Source of the DNA: Winogradskya humida
GTDB lineage: Bacteria > Actinomycetota > Actinomycetes > Mycobacteriales > Micromonosporaceae
Length of the DNA: 64,000 nt
Assembly (NCBI RefSeq): GCF_016862215.1
Contig: NZ_BOMN01000139.1
Span: forward strand, 1 to 64,000
Reading direction: 5' to 3'
Numbering within the stretch: the first letter of the stretch is position 1; every line of letters starts with the position of its first letter. Below, piece by piece: positions 24,634 to 35,619 of this stretch. The notes under the pieces were generated by a model, which saw only the letters and a program-made list of their open reading frames with translations, did no database searches and was not told the DNA's origin. The translations under genes were made by a program, and so were the position numbers.

Positions 24634-25089
24634 ATGACGATCACCACCACGACCCACCTCAACTTCCGCGGCGAAGCCCGTGAGGCCCTCGAGTTCTACC
24701 AGTCGGTGTTCGGCGGCCACCTCACGGTCGTCGCGTACGCCGACTTCGGGATGCCCAAGGATCTGCCCGACGCCGGCAAGGTCGTCTTCGGCCAGGTCAC
24801 GGCCGACAACGGCTTCCGGATCATGGCGTACGACGCCCCCAGCCAGTCCCCGGCGCCCGCCGCGCCGACCGCCACCACCCGGTCGCAGGGCATGACGCTG
24901 ACCGGCGAGAAGTTCTTCGTCTCCGTCGCCGGGGAGACCGTCGACGAGGTCAGCCCGCTGTGGGAGGCGCTGGCCGACGGCGCCGAAGTGATCGAGAAGT
25001 TCGGCCCGTCGCCGTTCTCGCCCGGCTTCGGCATGCTGACCGACCGCTTCGGCGTCACCTGGATCCTCCAGGTCACCGCCGCCGCCTGA
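24634..25089 (+). CDS. VOC-superfamily (PhnB/3-demethylubiquinone-like) protein
   Basis: A 151-residue protein of the glyoxalase/bleomycin-resistance fold, PhnB type: NFRGEAREALEFYQSVFGG at the N-terminus, a second beta-alpha-beta unit near 88-130 (EKFFVSVAGETVDEVSPLWE), and the family-typical ending FGMLTDRFGVTWIL. Members bind metals or small ligands; the reaction here is unknown. Transcription is probably leaderless, with GAATCT ending 7 bp before ATG. It is divergent from and presumably controlled by the WYL regulator. Confidence 0.85.
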   Translation: MTITTTTHLNFRGEAREALEFYQSVFGGHLTVVAYADFGMPKDLPDAGKVVFGQVTADNGFRIMAYDAPSQSPAPAAPTATTRSQGMTLTGEKFFVSVAGETVDEVSPLWEALADGAEVIEKFGPSPFSPGFGMLTDRFGVTWILQVTAAA

Positions 25090-25172
25090 CGTACTCCCCG
25101 GTCCGGGGCCGCCGTGCCCGGCGGCCTCGGCCCACCCCGGCCTGTGGTCGCCGTCCCCGGCGGCCTCACTCG

Positions 25173-26078
25173 GGCATCAACTTCATCGACACCGCCGACG
25201 TGTACGGCGGCGACGGCGAGACCGAGCGCATCGTCGGCAAGGCCCTGCGAGGCCGCCGCGACGACGTCGTGCTCGCCACCAAGTTCAACGGCGCCATGGG
25301 TGATGACCCCAACCGGCGTGGCAACTCCCGGCGCTGGATCGTCACCGCCCTCGAGGACTCCCTGCGGCGCCTCGGCGTCGACCACATCGACCTCTACCAG
25401 GTCCACCACCCCGAACCCGGCACCGACATCGAGGAGACCCTGTCAGCCCTGACCGACCTGATGCGGGCCGGCAAGGTACGCGCGATCGGCCACTCCAACC
25501 TGCCCGCCGCGGAGATCGTGGAGGCCCAGTGGGTCTCCGAACGCCGTGGGCTGGCCCGGTTCCGCACCGAGCAACCCACGTACTCGATCCTCAACCGCGG
25601 CATCGAACGCGACGTCCTGCCGGTCTGCGAACGGTACGGCCTCGGCACCCTGGTCTGGAGCCCCCTCGCGTCGGGCCTGCTCACCGGCCGTTTCCGGAAA
25701 GGCGGTGAGCAACCCTCGGCCGGGCGCATGCACTGGGTGCCGAAGCACATGACCGACCAGCGCAACCACGACGCCGTCGAGCGGCTCGTCCCGATCGCCG
25801 CCGAGGCGGGCCTGTCGCTGACCCACCTGGCGCTGGCCTTCGCCATCAGCCATCCCGCGGTCACCTCGGCCATCATCGGGCCCCGCACGATGGCCCAGCT
25901 CGACGACCTGCTCGCGGGTGCCGCCGCCACCCTCGACGACACCACCCTCGACCGGATCGACGAGGTCGTCGCGCCCGGGACGAACCCGGGCACGCTCGAC
26001 ATCGCCTACGTCTCACCCCCACTCAACCAGGCTGCCCTCCGCCGCCGCCGACTCGCCGACCGCCCCGCAGCAGCCTGA
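25173..26078 (+). pseudogene. 5'-truncated aldo/keto reductase
   Basis: About 300 residues of an AKR (AKR11/YajO-like) are intact from GINFIDTADVYGGDGETERI on, with ATKFNGAMG (Lys), YQVHHPEP (His), HSNLPAAEI and the C-terminal GPRTMAQLDDLLAGA. The first 40-50 residues, including the N-terminal barrel strand, are missing. No in-frame ATG, GTG or TTG lies between 25090 and 25173, so the gene cannot start normally. The junction lies just after two copies of CCCGGCGGCCTC (near 25117 and 25154), which may mark the deletion. It ends flush with the convergent gene at 26079. Confidence 0.75.
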
Positions 26079-26443
26079 TCAGCGCGCCAAGATGGTGACG
26101 TCACTGGTCGTCGCCGCAACTAGCGTGCTGCCCGAGGGGGAGAACCCCACGACCCGGAGCACCGGCTTGCCTGCGAGTGACCCGGGGCCGGCGCAGGTCA
26201 GCTCCTCGTCGTCGGGGTAGAGGGTCGCCGGGTCCTCGTCACGGGCGAGGAGTTCGCCGCTCGCCGGGTCGAAGAGGCCGTGGCCGTTGTGGCTGACCGC
26301 CATCAGTAGTTCGCGCCCGGTGGCCGGGTCCGGTGCGAAGCCGACCCCGACCAGGCCGCCCACCGCCGCGCACGCGACCTGGTGCCACGGCGGTGGTGCC
26401 GGCACGACCGCCGCGTCGAGGAAGCGGCGGCGTACCGGGTCGG

Positions 26444-26447
<4 letters not shown>
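26079..26447 (-). CDS. Small protein coupled to glgE, unknown function
   Basis: A 122-residue soluble protein. Its ATG overlaps the glgE stop codon (ATGA), so its translation is probably coupled to glgE. Segments such as GRELLMAVSHNGHGLFDPAS and LRVVGFSPSGSTLVAATTSD read like one or two propeller-type beta blades. I do not know the family. Its stop codon abuts the stop of the truncated aldo/keto reductase on the other strand. Confidence 0.6.
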
Positions 26448-28450
<2,003 letters not shown>

Positions 28451-28956
28451 TCTCGTCACAACGGACGACGCTAACCCATTTTTTGTCATACCGCTGTGTT
28501 GGGATGTCTTTCATGGAACGCGCCCTCTCCGAGCACTGGCAGGCCCCGATCCGCGACATCGAGGTCACTGCCGGGACCTTCACCAACTGCAGCGGGTACG
28601 CCGGAGCGACAGCTGATTTCGAACCGTCACACGATCGACTCCAACGAGCGCCGCATCGTCGAGGTGGGCGGTGTCTTGTCCAGCGCGCGCTGGAGGCAGC
28701 ATGAAGTGGGAGCCGGTGGAGGTGCTCCCGGTCAGCGCGCTCGTGGGGAGCGCCACGGCCGGCTGGCTGACCGACCCGGCTGACGACGAGATGGCGCACC
28801 TGCTGCTGGTGTCGTTCGCGGGCGAGTGCCGGGGTGCCGGGGTGTGCGGGAGGGGAAGGTCGCCGCGATCGGAGAAATGTTGGATGGGTGTGTCACGGGA
28901 GTGCAGGGTCGTTGCGTCTACCGGGGTGAGGAGTGCGGGAGCGGGGAAGGACGAGG
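28451..28956. other. Gap between glgE and anti-sigma-like gene; possible small remnants
   Basis: About 500 bases without a gene I can name. Two plus-strand frames look faintly protein-like: ATG 28504 (MERALSEHWQAPIRDIEVTA, continuing for about 60 residues) and ATG 28704 (VLPVSALVGSATAGWLTDPA, then DDEMAHLLLVSFAGE). They are in different frames, neither has a clear family, and the second loses coding character after about 28840. They may be pieces of one decayed gene. The glgE promoter must lie at the left end. Confidence 0.35.
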
Positions 28957-29862
28957 GTGACCGAGGATCTTAGGGCGCTGATGCGTTCCGAGCTGAGCGA
29001 GGAGCGCCCGCCGCCGCTGGGGGACATCGTGGCGGTGGCGATGGACGGCGGCCGGCGGATCGCGCGGCGGCGGCGGGCTGCGATGGTGGGTGCTGCGTTC
29101 GCGGTGCTGGGGGTGGTCGCGGCCGGGACGGTGGTCTCGTGGCCGGCGGGCAGCCCTCGCACCGCGCCGGGTCTGGCTGCCGGGGCCCTGCCGTCAGGGG
29201 CCCCGGCGTCTGTGGCCCTGCCGTCGGAGGCTCTGCCGTCAGAGGCCCCGGCATCGGTGGCTGACCCGTCCGAGGTCCTGCCCTCGGGTGGCAGTGCGGG
29301 CGGGACACCCTCGCCGAACGTCAGTTATCCGTACCGCACGAGTGTGGGCGCGGTTCCGGAATCCAAGATGTGGGACGTGCCGCTGCGGGGCAAGCGTGGG
29401 ACGGGTAATCAGGTGGCGGCGACGGACAAGTCGGTGCTGGAGCTGCTCACGCAGTTGCTGCCGAAGGGCAAGGTCAGCAAACTCGCGGCGAATTCCGATG
29501 ACGGGCTGTTCGCGCAGGTGTATCTCGACACCGGCAAGGGGCCCGGCATGCTGCGGGTATGGCTCAAGCCGTTGCGGGACACGGGTGCCACGCCGGGCAT
29601 GGTGAAACTCGAGACGTTCGCGGCGGCGGACGCCAACTGCGTACAGTCCACTGTGGTTTATGCCTCTTATCCGGCCGGTGGCCATCTGGAGATGGACATC
29701 GCGACCTGCCTGGACGACGACGGCAGGCCGGCCGAGCCGGCGCTCACCCTCGACGAGGCCGTGGCGGTCATGTCGGACGCGCGCTGGGGGACCACGATGG
29801 ACGCCGAGCTGGTCGTGGCCGGCGCCAAGAGGTACGCCGACGTGCCCGCCCAGGCGAGGTAG
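28957..29862 (+). CDS. Membrane-anchored anti-sigma-like protein
   Basis: A 301-residue protein: cytoplasmic N-terminus of about 40 residues ending in a run of arginines, one membrane helix (about 41-62, AAMVGAAFAVLGVVAAGTVV), a low-complexity outside linker built from ALPSGAPASVALPSEALPSE-like repeats (about 68-112), and an outside domain of about 180 residues (LELLTQLLPKGKVSKLAANS ... MDIATCLDDDGRPAEPALTL). No zinc-binding HxxxCxxC anti-sigma motif is present. Its role is inferred from the adjacent sigma gene, 6 bp downstream. GTG 28957 is preceded by GGAAGGACGAGG, the best ribosome site. An ATG at 28933 is possible. Confidence 0.7.
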   Translation: MTEDLRALMRSELSEERPPPLGDIVAVAMDGGRRIARRRRAAMVGAAFAVLGVVAAGTVVSWPAGSPRTAPGLAAGALPSGAPASVALPSEALPSEAPASVADPSEVLPSGGSAGGTPSPNVSYPYRTSVGAVPESKMWDVPLRGKRGTGNQVAATDKSVLELLTQLLPKGKVSKLAANSDDGLFAQVYLDTGKGPGMLRVWLKPLRDTGATPGMVKLETFAAADANCVQSTVVYASYPAGGHLEMDIATCLDDDGRPAEPALTLDEAVAVMSDARWGTTMDAELVVAGAKRYADVPAQAR

Positions 29863-29868
29863 GGGCCG

Positions 29869-30363
29869 ATGGCGAACTATGACGACGAGTTCGAGGTCTT
29901 CGCCCGGGCATCGGCGGAGCGGCTGCGTGCGACGGCGTTCATGCTGTGCCGGGACTGGCATCTGGCCCAGGACCTCACCCAGACCACGCTGACCAAGCTC
30001 TACGTCGTCTGGCGCAAGGCCGCACAAGCCGACAACCCTGTGGCGTACGCGCAGAAGATGCTGTTCCGGGCTTACCTCGACCACCGGCGCCGGCGCAGCT
30101 CCAGCGAACGGGCTGTCCCGGAGTTCGAGGACGTCGCGCATGCCGGCAGCCCGGATCTGCGCCTGACGATGCTGGACGCGCTGGCGCAGCTGCCCCCGCG
30201 GGACCGAGCGATCGTGATCCTGCGCTATTTCGAGGACTATTCGGTGGAGCAGACCGCCGAGGTCCTGAACGTGCCCGCCAGCGTGGTGAAGACGCAGACC
30301 AAGCGGTCCCTGTCGAAGCTGAAGGAGCTGCTCGCCCCGGAGCAGGTGGCGCTCTTCGCCTGA
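29869..30363 (+). CDS. SigE-family ECF RNA polymerase sigma factor
   Basis: A 164-residue sigma factor with region 2 (residues 7-75, FARASAERLRATAFMLCRDW, HLAQDLTQTTLTKLYVVWRK) and region 4 (about 100-155, ALAQLPPRDRAIVILRYFED, YSVEQTAEVLNVPASVVKTQ). The LPPRDRAIVILRYFEDYSVEQTAE-type region 4 and its size match the actinomycete SigE-like family. The anti-sigma-like gene is upstream; usual order has sigma first. The target promoters cannot be read. It converges on the alarmone synthetase gene with about 2 bp between stop codons. Confidence 0.9.
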   Translation: MANYDDEFEVFARASAERLRATAFMLCRDWHLAQDLTQTTLTKLYVVWRKAAQADNPVAYAQKMLFRAYLDHRRRRSSSERAVPEFEDVAHAGSPDLRLTMLDALAQLPPRDRAIVILRYFEDYSVEQTAEVLNVPASVVKTQTKRSLSKLKELLAPEQVALFA

Positions 30364-30365
30364 GC

Positions 30366-31109
30366 TTATCGCCGCGGGCCGTGGATCTCCTGGTGCAGGC
30401 GCTCCATGCGCTTGTCGAGCCGGGCGGCGTCCTCGGCGGCAGCGGCCAGCTCGTCGCGCAGGGCGGGCGGGATGTCGGGGTTGTGCTTGTAGTAGATCTT
30501 GTGCTCGAGGCTGGCCCAGAAGTCCATCGCGACCGTGCGCAGCTGCACCTCCACCGGAACGGCGACGACCTGGTCGGAGAGGAAGACCGGGATCTCCACG
30601 ATCATGTGCAGGCTGCGGTAGCCGTTGTCCTTCGGCTTCGCGATGTAGTCCTTGGTCTGCACCGGGTTGACGTCCGGCTGACGGGTCAGCATGTCCGCCA
30701 CGGTGTAGACGTCGGAGACGAAGCTGCACACGATGCGGATGCCGGCGATGTCGCGGATCCGGGCACGCAGGTCGTCGAACGTGAGCGGGCACTCGATCCG
30801 CCGGGCCTTCGCGGCGATGCTGGCCGCGCTCTTGAGCCGCGGGTTGACGTGCTCGATCGGGTTGCCGGTGCCCCGGTGGGCCAGCTCCTCCGCCAGGATG
30901 TCGATCTTCGTCCGGATCTCGGCGAGCCCGAACTTGTAGACCATCATGAACCGGGTCAGCTCATCGGTCGCCTCATGGAACGGCGCGGGCACCGCCGCGG
31001 TCGTGCCGGCCGCCCGCGCGGCGCCGTCGGGCCCCGCGATCGCGTGGCGCTCGACGATCTGTCCGTGAACGGTCCCGCGCTGCTCCGCGCCGGGATGCTC
31101 AGGATTCAC
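30366..31109 (-). CDS. Small alarmone synthetase, (p)ppGpp synthetase (RelA/SpoT synthetase domain only)
   Basis: A 247-residue cytoplasmic enzyme that moves pyrophosphate from ATP to GDP or GTP. The synthetase domain holds RIRDIAGIRIVCSF (Mg-binding Asp120), KPKDNGYRSLHMIVE (G-loop, Tyr164), VEVQLRT (Glu187) and FWASLEHKIYYK. There is no HD hydrolase domain and no TGS or ACT domain, so it is a YjbM/YwaC-type single-domain synthetase with a 45-residue N-terminal extension. GTG 31109 follows GGAGAG at good spacing. It lies between a sigma factor and a receptor kinase but is transcribed apart from the former. Confidence 0.92.
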   Translation of the reverse strand: MNPEHPGAEQRGTVHGQIVERHAIAGPDGAARAAGTTAAVPAPFHEATDELTRFMMVYKFGLAEIRTKIDILAEELAHRGTGNPIEHVNPRLKSAASIAAKARRIECPLTFDDLRARIRDIAGIRIVCSFVSDVYTVADMLTRQPDVNPVQTKDYIAKPKDNGYRSLHMIVEIPVFLSDQVVAVPVEVQLRTVAMDFWASLEHKIYYKHNPDIPPALRDELAAAAEDAARLDKRMERLHQEIHGPRR

Positions 31110-31360
31110 GATGGTTCTCTCCAGTTTCGGTCTCGAACTGCCGCATGCACCGTCCTACCGTATGCGCAGTGCTCCAGAGCGGGTCACGCAGTGGGAAAGA
31201 CGTCCACGGAGAGAAATGCGAGCAATTCTCACCGACTTGTCCATTCCGCGTTACCGGCTCACCGCCGCGGCCCGAAAAATTCCTCGCGGAATTCACGAAA
31301 GCGCAGGCTGGGGGCCTGTCGGGGCTGATATCGCTGCGGTCCCAGCTCCCGTCCCGGGGG

Positions 31361-33181
31361 TCAGCGGACCTCGAGCTCGTAGACGGAGATGCCGTACTGG
31401 CTGGAACGCTTCGTGCTGTAGAGCCGCACGTAGCGTGCGGGCACGTCCTTGACGTCGATCGTGACGTCGCCGCCGGTCCCGGTCTTCGTGCTGTAGATGC
31501 TCTTCCAGGTCGCGCTGTCGGTGGAGACCTCGATGCGGTACGCCACGGCGTACGCGTTCTCCCACCGCACCCGGACCTCGCTGATCTGCCAGCGGTTCCC
31601 GAGATCGACCCGCAGCCACTGCGTGTCGGTGAACGCGCTGCTCCACCGCGTGGTCGTGTCCCCGTCAACGGCGTAGAGCGCGTTCCACGGATCGCCCTCC
31701 GAGCCCGACGCGAGCGCGGGGTGGTCCAGGGCGAGGTTGCGGAGTGACGGGTTCGCCTGGGCGCTCACCGTCGACGGCTTCCTGCTCGCCGGGGTGGCCT
31801 TGGGTGAGCCGGCCGCGGCCTTGGACTGCTGCGTGCCCTTCGGGGACGGCGCCTTCGTCGTTTTGATGGTGACGGGCGCGGACGTCGTCGAAGGGGCCGC
31901 GGAGGTCACCGGCGGGAGGCTGGCCAGCTGCTGGTCGTCGCTGTCGTCCACCGCGTTGAGGGCGAACATGGTCGTCGCCACGCCCGACACCACGAGGAAC
32001 ACCGCCAGCGCGGCCAGCAGCACCCGGCTACGCCGCGACTCGCCCTGCCGCTCCGGCTCCGGCGGCAGCACGAACACCGACGTCGGCAACGCGGCGAACG
32101 CGGTGGGCCGCGGCGTCGCGAAGCTGTGGGGCTGCGGCGTCGTGGTGGAGGTGCTGGGCTGCGGCGTCGCGAAGCTGTGGGGCTGGGGCGTCGAGGTGCC
32201 GGGTGGCGGCGTCGCGAAGCCGGTGGGTGGCGGTGTCACGAATGCCGGGGGTGGCGGCGTCGGGAAGGTGCCGGGCGGCGGCGTGGCGGAGGTGGTGGGC
32301 TCGGAGGGGCGGCGCTGGGTGGGGATGGCGGTGGGGGTTTGCTGCGCCGCGGGGACGGCGAGGAGGGCGTCGAGGAGTTCGCGGGCGGTGGGGCGGTCCT
32401 GGGGGTTCTTGGCGAGGGAGCGTTCGACGATGGTGCGCAGGGGTTCGGGGAGGCCGTCGAGGCGGGGTGGCTGGGTCAGGATGCGGCCGGCGGTGGCGGC
32501 GGGGGAGTCGCCGGCGAACGGGGTGCGGCCCGTGCCGGAGTAGCAGACCACGCAGCCCCAGGCGAAGATGTCCGCCGCGGCCGTGAGGGGGGTGCCAGGA
32601 TCGTCGGAGAAGCGTTCCGGCGCCATGTAGGCGACGGTCCCGACCATCTGATCGGTACGCGTGTGCTGCGTAGCCGCCTCGAACGCGCGCGCCAGGCCGA
32701 AGTCGATCACCTTGGGGCTGCCCGGCGCCAGCAGGACGTTGTCCGGTTTCAGGTCGCGGTGGATCACGCCCGCGCCGTGGATGCCGGTCAGCGCCGTGGC
32801 CACGCCGACGGCCACGGAGTGCAGGGCCGCGGCGCGCAGCGGGCCGCGCTCCTCGACGACCTCGTTCAGGCCGGGGCCGTCGACGTATTCGACCACCAGG
32901 TACGGCGGTTCGTGGTCGAGGTCGGCGTCGAGGTATTCCGCGGTGCAGAACGCCGGCACCTGCCGGGCCCGCTGGACCTCGCTGCGGAACCGGTTGCGGA
33001 ACTCCGGGTCGTGCGACAGCGACGAATGCACCAGTTTGATCGCGACATAGGTGCCCTCGCGATCCTCGGCGAGATAAACGACACCCATGCCACCCGCGCC
33101 GAGCCGTCCCGTCAGAACGTATTCGCCCAGTTGCTCAGGGTCGCTGCTGTGCAATGGACTCACGCGGTACGCGGTGTCCAC
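31361..33181 (-). CDS. Receptor Ser/Thr protein kinase with outside F5/8-type (discoidin) domain
   Basis: A 606-residue transmembrane kinase. The kinase domain spans residues 18-275: glycine loop GRLGAGGMGVVY, Lys49, HRDLKPDN (141-148), DFG (160-162), APERF. A Pro/Thr-rich juxtamembrane linker with PQPHSFATPQPS-like repeats (about 278-385) leads to one membrane helix (about 390-412). A Ser/Thr/Lys-rich stalk ends in an extracellular discoidin fold (about 470-606, YAVDGDTTTRWSSAFTDTQW, WLRVDLGNRWQISEVRVRWE, ARYVRLYSTKRSSQYGISVY). Discoidin/CBM32 domains bind sugars, so this may sense a glycan; that is inference. GTG 33181 has GGGGAG upstream. Confidence 0.93.
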   Translation of the reverse strand: MDTAYRVSPLHSSDPEQLGEYVLTGRLGAGGMGVVYLAEDREGTYVAIKLVHSSLSHDPEFRNRFRSEVQRARQVPAFCTAEYLDADLDHEPPYLVVEYVDGPGLNEVVEERGPLRAAALHSVAVGVATALTGIHGAGVIHRDLKPDNVLLAPGSPKVIDFGLARAFEAATQHTRTDQMVGTVAYMAPERFSDDPGTPLTAAADIFAWGCVVCYSGTGRTPFAGDSPAATAGRILTQPPRLDGLPEPLRTIVERSLAKNPQDRPTARELLDALLAVPAAQQTPTAIPTQRRPSEPTTSATPPPGTFPTPPPPAFVTPPPTGFATPPPGTSTPQPHSFATPQPSTSTTTPQPHSFATPRPTAFAALPTSVFVLPPEPERQGESRRSRVLLAALAVFLVVSGVATTMFALNAVDDSDDQQLASLPPVTSAAPSTTSAPVTIKTTKAPSPKGTQQSKAAAGSPKATPASRKPSTVSAQANPSLRNLALDHPALASGSEGDPWNALYAVDGDTTTRWSSAFTDTQWLRVDLGNRWQISEVRVRWENAYAVAYRIEVSTDSATWKSIYSTKTGTGGDVTIDVKDVPARYVRLYSTKRSSQYGISVYELEVR

Positions 33182-33446
33182 CTATCGGGCTCCCCACGAG
33201 ACACGAAATGCACGGAAATCTGATCACGCATCATGGCAGCAGACCACTCCGGTCCGGAAGTGGGGGGCGGGTTCCCAAGGTGCGTACCCGTCCGCCTCTT
33301 GAAGCTTGTGGTACGTGCAGTTCGCCCGGGTTTGCGCTTTCCTGAGCTCCGGGAATAGCTGACGCTCGATCAAAGAATGCATCCCCGACTGTTAAGGTTG
33401 ATCTTGATTTCGGCGCTGGGCCGGTGGTCGTGACCAAGGGGGAGAC

Positions 33447-33821
33447 ATGGCGGACATCGATACCGCCCTCAAGGGGGCAATGACGATCGATGGGGCCATC
33501 GGCGCCGCACTGGTCGACTATGGCAGCGGCCTGGCCCTCGGCGTCGTGGGCGGCGGCACCCAGCACGACATGAGCGTCGCCGCCGCGGGCAACACCGACG
33601 TCGTCCGGGCCCAGATGCGAACTCTCGAAATGGTCGGCGTCCGCGACTCCATCGAGGACGTCCTGATCACCCTCGACACCGAATACCACCTCATCCGCCT
33701 CATCCCGCCGACCCGCTCCGGCGACACCTTCTTCCTCTACCTCATCCTGGACAAGGCCCGCGCCAACCTGGGCCTCGCCCGCTACCACCTGCGCAAGATC
33801 GAAGCCGACCTGGTGGTCTGA
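33447..33821 (+). CDS. Roadblock/LC7-domain protein
   Basis: A 124-residue single-domain protein of the roadblock/LC7 fold: ALKGAMTIDGAIGAALVDYG, then GNTDVVRAQMRTLEMVGVRD, then YHLIRLIPPTRSGDTFFLYL and a final helix. In actinomycetes such proteins usually partner small GTPases (MglA-like) in conservon operons, but no GTPase or conservon gene is adjacent. GGGGGAG precedes ATG 33447. It is divergent from the receptor kinase with 265 bp between them. Confidence 0.85.
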   Translation: MADIDTALKGAMTIDGAIGAALVDYGSGLALGVVGGGTQHDMSVAAAGNTDVVRAQMRTLEMVGVRDSIEDVLITLDTEYHLIRLIPPTRSGDTFFLYLILDKARANLGLARYHLRKIEADLVV

Positions 33822-33860
33822 CCGACCGAACTGATCCTCCCGGACGTATCAACCCGGCCT

Positions 33861-34049
33861 GATCCACTCGGTCAACCCGGCTTGATCCACTCGGCCTGGA
33901 TCCACTCGGCCTGGATCCACTCGGCCTGGGGACCTCACGATCTTGGGCGTCCCCAGGCCGAGTGGATCGGCTTTGGGTGCTCAGGCCGAGTGGATCGGCT
34001 TTGGCCGCTCACGCCGAGTGGATCGGCTTTGGCGCGCTCAGGCCGAGAG
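33861..34049. repeat. Head-to-head array of 15-bp repeats forming a large hairpin
   Basis: GATCCACTCGGCCTG occurs at 33884, 33899 and 33914, with a partial copy at 33861. Its inverse AGGCCGAGTGGATC occurs at 33955 and 33983, with degenerate copies at 34011 and 34040, 28-29 bp apart and each followed by GGCTTTGG except the last. The innermost pair (33914-33931 with 33951-33968) makes an 18-bp perfect stem around a 19-base loop. It lies between two convergent genes and the last copy holds the stop codon of the DUF2267 gene. It may act as a bidirectional terminator. Confidence 0.8.
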
Positions 34050-34916
34050 CTGTCGCACGCCGGCCCGCTGATGATGGCCGGACGCCGCATTGGTAGCCAC
34101 TCGCACGATCCGCCGCGGAGCAGCCCCGGCCCGCCGTGCCGGCGTCGTCTCGTCGGCCTGGGTAGGGTCCGGCTCACGCTGAGTCTCGACCAGTTCCAGG
34201 TCCAGTGCCAGGTCCACGGACTCGACTGCGGTGTGCTCGTTGCCGCCGGGGTGCAGGTTGAGGGGCTCAAGCTCGGCGAGGTGAAGGGCGGCAGGCTCGG
34301 CGGCGTCCGGAACGACCGAGTTGAGTTGACGCCCGGTCGGTGACGTCGAGGCCGGTGAAGAGCCGGCCGAAACCGATGGCGCCTGGGTGGTCAGGGCCGG
34401 GAGTGACGCGGCCTGCGCGAGTTCGGCCGAGAGCTCGACCTCGGCGAATGAAATCTGGGCCGGCGACGCCTGCACGAGAGAGGCTTGGGCGGGTGACGCC
34501 TGCGCGAGAGGGGTCTGCGGTGTCGAGGGCCGGGCCGGTGATGTTTGGGCGCGCAGGAGGGGGCGCAGGTCGGCCGGGGCGAGGTGGGCGATGGTGGCTG
34601 GGGTGTGGGTGCGGGCGGCGGCGTTCCATTGTTCGAAGATGACCCGGGCGAGGAAGGCGGCGTCGGGTTCGTCGATCAGGAGGCGGGTGGCGAGCCGGCT
34701 GATGAAGGTGTTGCGGCCGGGTGGGACGGCGGTGGCAGGTGGCATGTGGCTGGTGGGTCGCAGGTCGTCGGGGAAATTGGCGGCCAGTTGGTCCAGGACG
34801 TGATGCGGGAGTATGTCCCCGAGGGTTTCAAGGATCGCGCTGATGGCGCGTCGGGTTTCGTTGGGCCCGTGCAGCCGGGCCCTTTTCTGGATGCGGACCA
34901 ACACGTCCATCGCCAC
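34038..34916 (-). CDS. DUF2267-domain protein with long low-complexity tail
   Basis: A 292-residue protein. Residues 1-100 match DUF2267: LVRIQKRARLHGPNETRRAI, ETLGDILPHHVLDQLAANFP, DDLRP, then FISRLATRL. The remaining 180 residues are Ala/Pro/Ser/Thr-rich, with repeats such as SPAQASLVQASPAQ near 130-150, and look disordered. DUF2267 function is not established. An in-frame ATG at 34910 is an alternative start. The tail may have grown by repeat slippage. Confidence 0.75.
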   Translation of the reverse strand: MAMDVLVRIQKRARLHGPNETRRAISAILETLGDILPHHVLDQLAANFPDDLRPTSHMPPATAVPPGRNTFISRLATRLLIDEPDAAFLARVIFEQWNAAARTHTPATIAHLAPADLRPLLRAQTSPARPSTPQTPLAQASPAQASLVQASPAQISFAEVELSAELAQAASLPALTTQAPSVSAGSSPASTSPTGRQLNSVVPDAAEPAALHLAELEPLNLHPGGNEHTAVESVDLALDLELVETQREPDPTQADETTPARRAGAAPRRIVRVATNAASGHHQRAGVRQLSA

Positions 34917-35056
34917 GATTTTCTCCCCCTGGGCGAACCTTGTCGCCCCGCCGCCGAATGCCGGCCCGGCCCAACCCGGGTGTCCTCACGCATACCCGTC
35001 CGCCGGGGCCCAAAACGGGGCCCAGCAACGATGTGCGTGAGGTCACCCGCGCGCTG

Positions 35057-35619
35057 TCAGGCGGGAGAGTAGTCGGTCGATGTGGACAGTTGATGCCAGG
35101 CGGCTACCTCGTCGGTGACATTCTTGATCTTGGCTGTGATGTCGGCCACGGTGGAGCTGCCGAGGGGGATCCGGGCGGGCATGTCGGCGACGTCGGCGAT
35201 GGTGAGAATGGCTGCTGCTGCCTTGGCCGGGTCGCTTTCCTGGATTTTGTTGTTGTCGGTGGCCCGGGTTCGCGACGCTCCGCCGCTGGCTGCGTACGCA
35301 TCAATGGTCTGCTCGGCGATCTCGAGTGACGTCGAGGCCAGGAAGTCGGTCCGGAACGGGCCGGGTTGCACCGCGGTGACCTGGATGCCGAGCGGGGCGA
35401 CCTCCGCCCGCAGTGCCTCGGTGATGCCTTCGACCGCGAACTTGGTGGCGCTGTAGACGCCCCAGCCGGGCCAGGCGACGACCCCGCCGGTCGAGCTCAG
35501 GTTGAGGATCCTGCCGTGCCCGGCGGCCCGCATGACCGGGAGTACTGCCCGGGTGACCGTCAGCAGGCCGAAGACGTTGGTGTCGAAGACGCCGCGGGGT
35601 TCGCTGTCGCTGGTCTCCT
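35057..35619 (-). pseudogene. Short-chain dehydrogenase lacking its N-terminal half
   Basis: The C-terminal 185 residues of an SDR remain: FDTNVFGLLTVTRAVLPVMR, ILNLSSTGGVVAWPGWGVYS, ATKFAVEGITEALRAEVAPL and QPGPFRTDFLAST, with catalytic YSATK intact. The cofactor-binding TGxxxGIG half, about 85 residues, is absent. The open frame extends upstream only as shadow of the XRE gene. The join is near EETSDSE (about 35610), where the regulator C-terminus ends. No start codon is convincing. Confidence 0.75.

Noticed and set aside
28504..28973. Small plus-strand genes between glgE and the anti-sigma-like gene
   Set aside because: Coding signal is short and broken between frames. I recorded them only as possible remnants.
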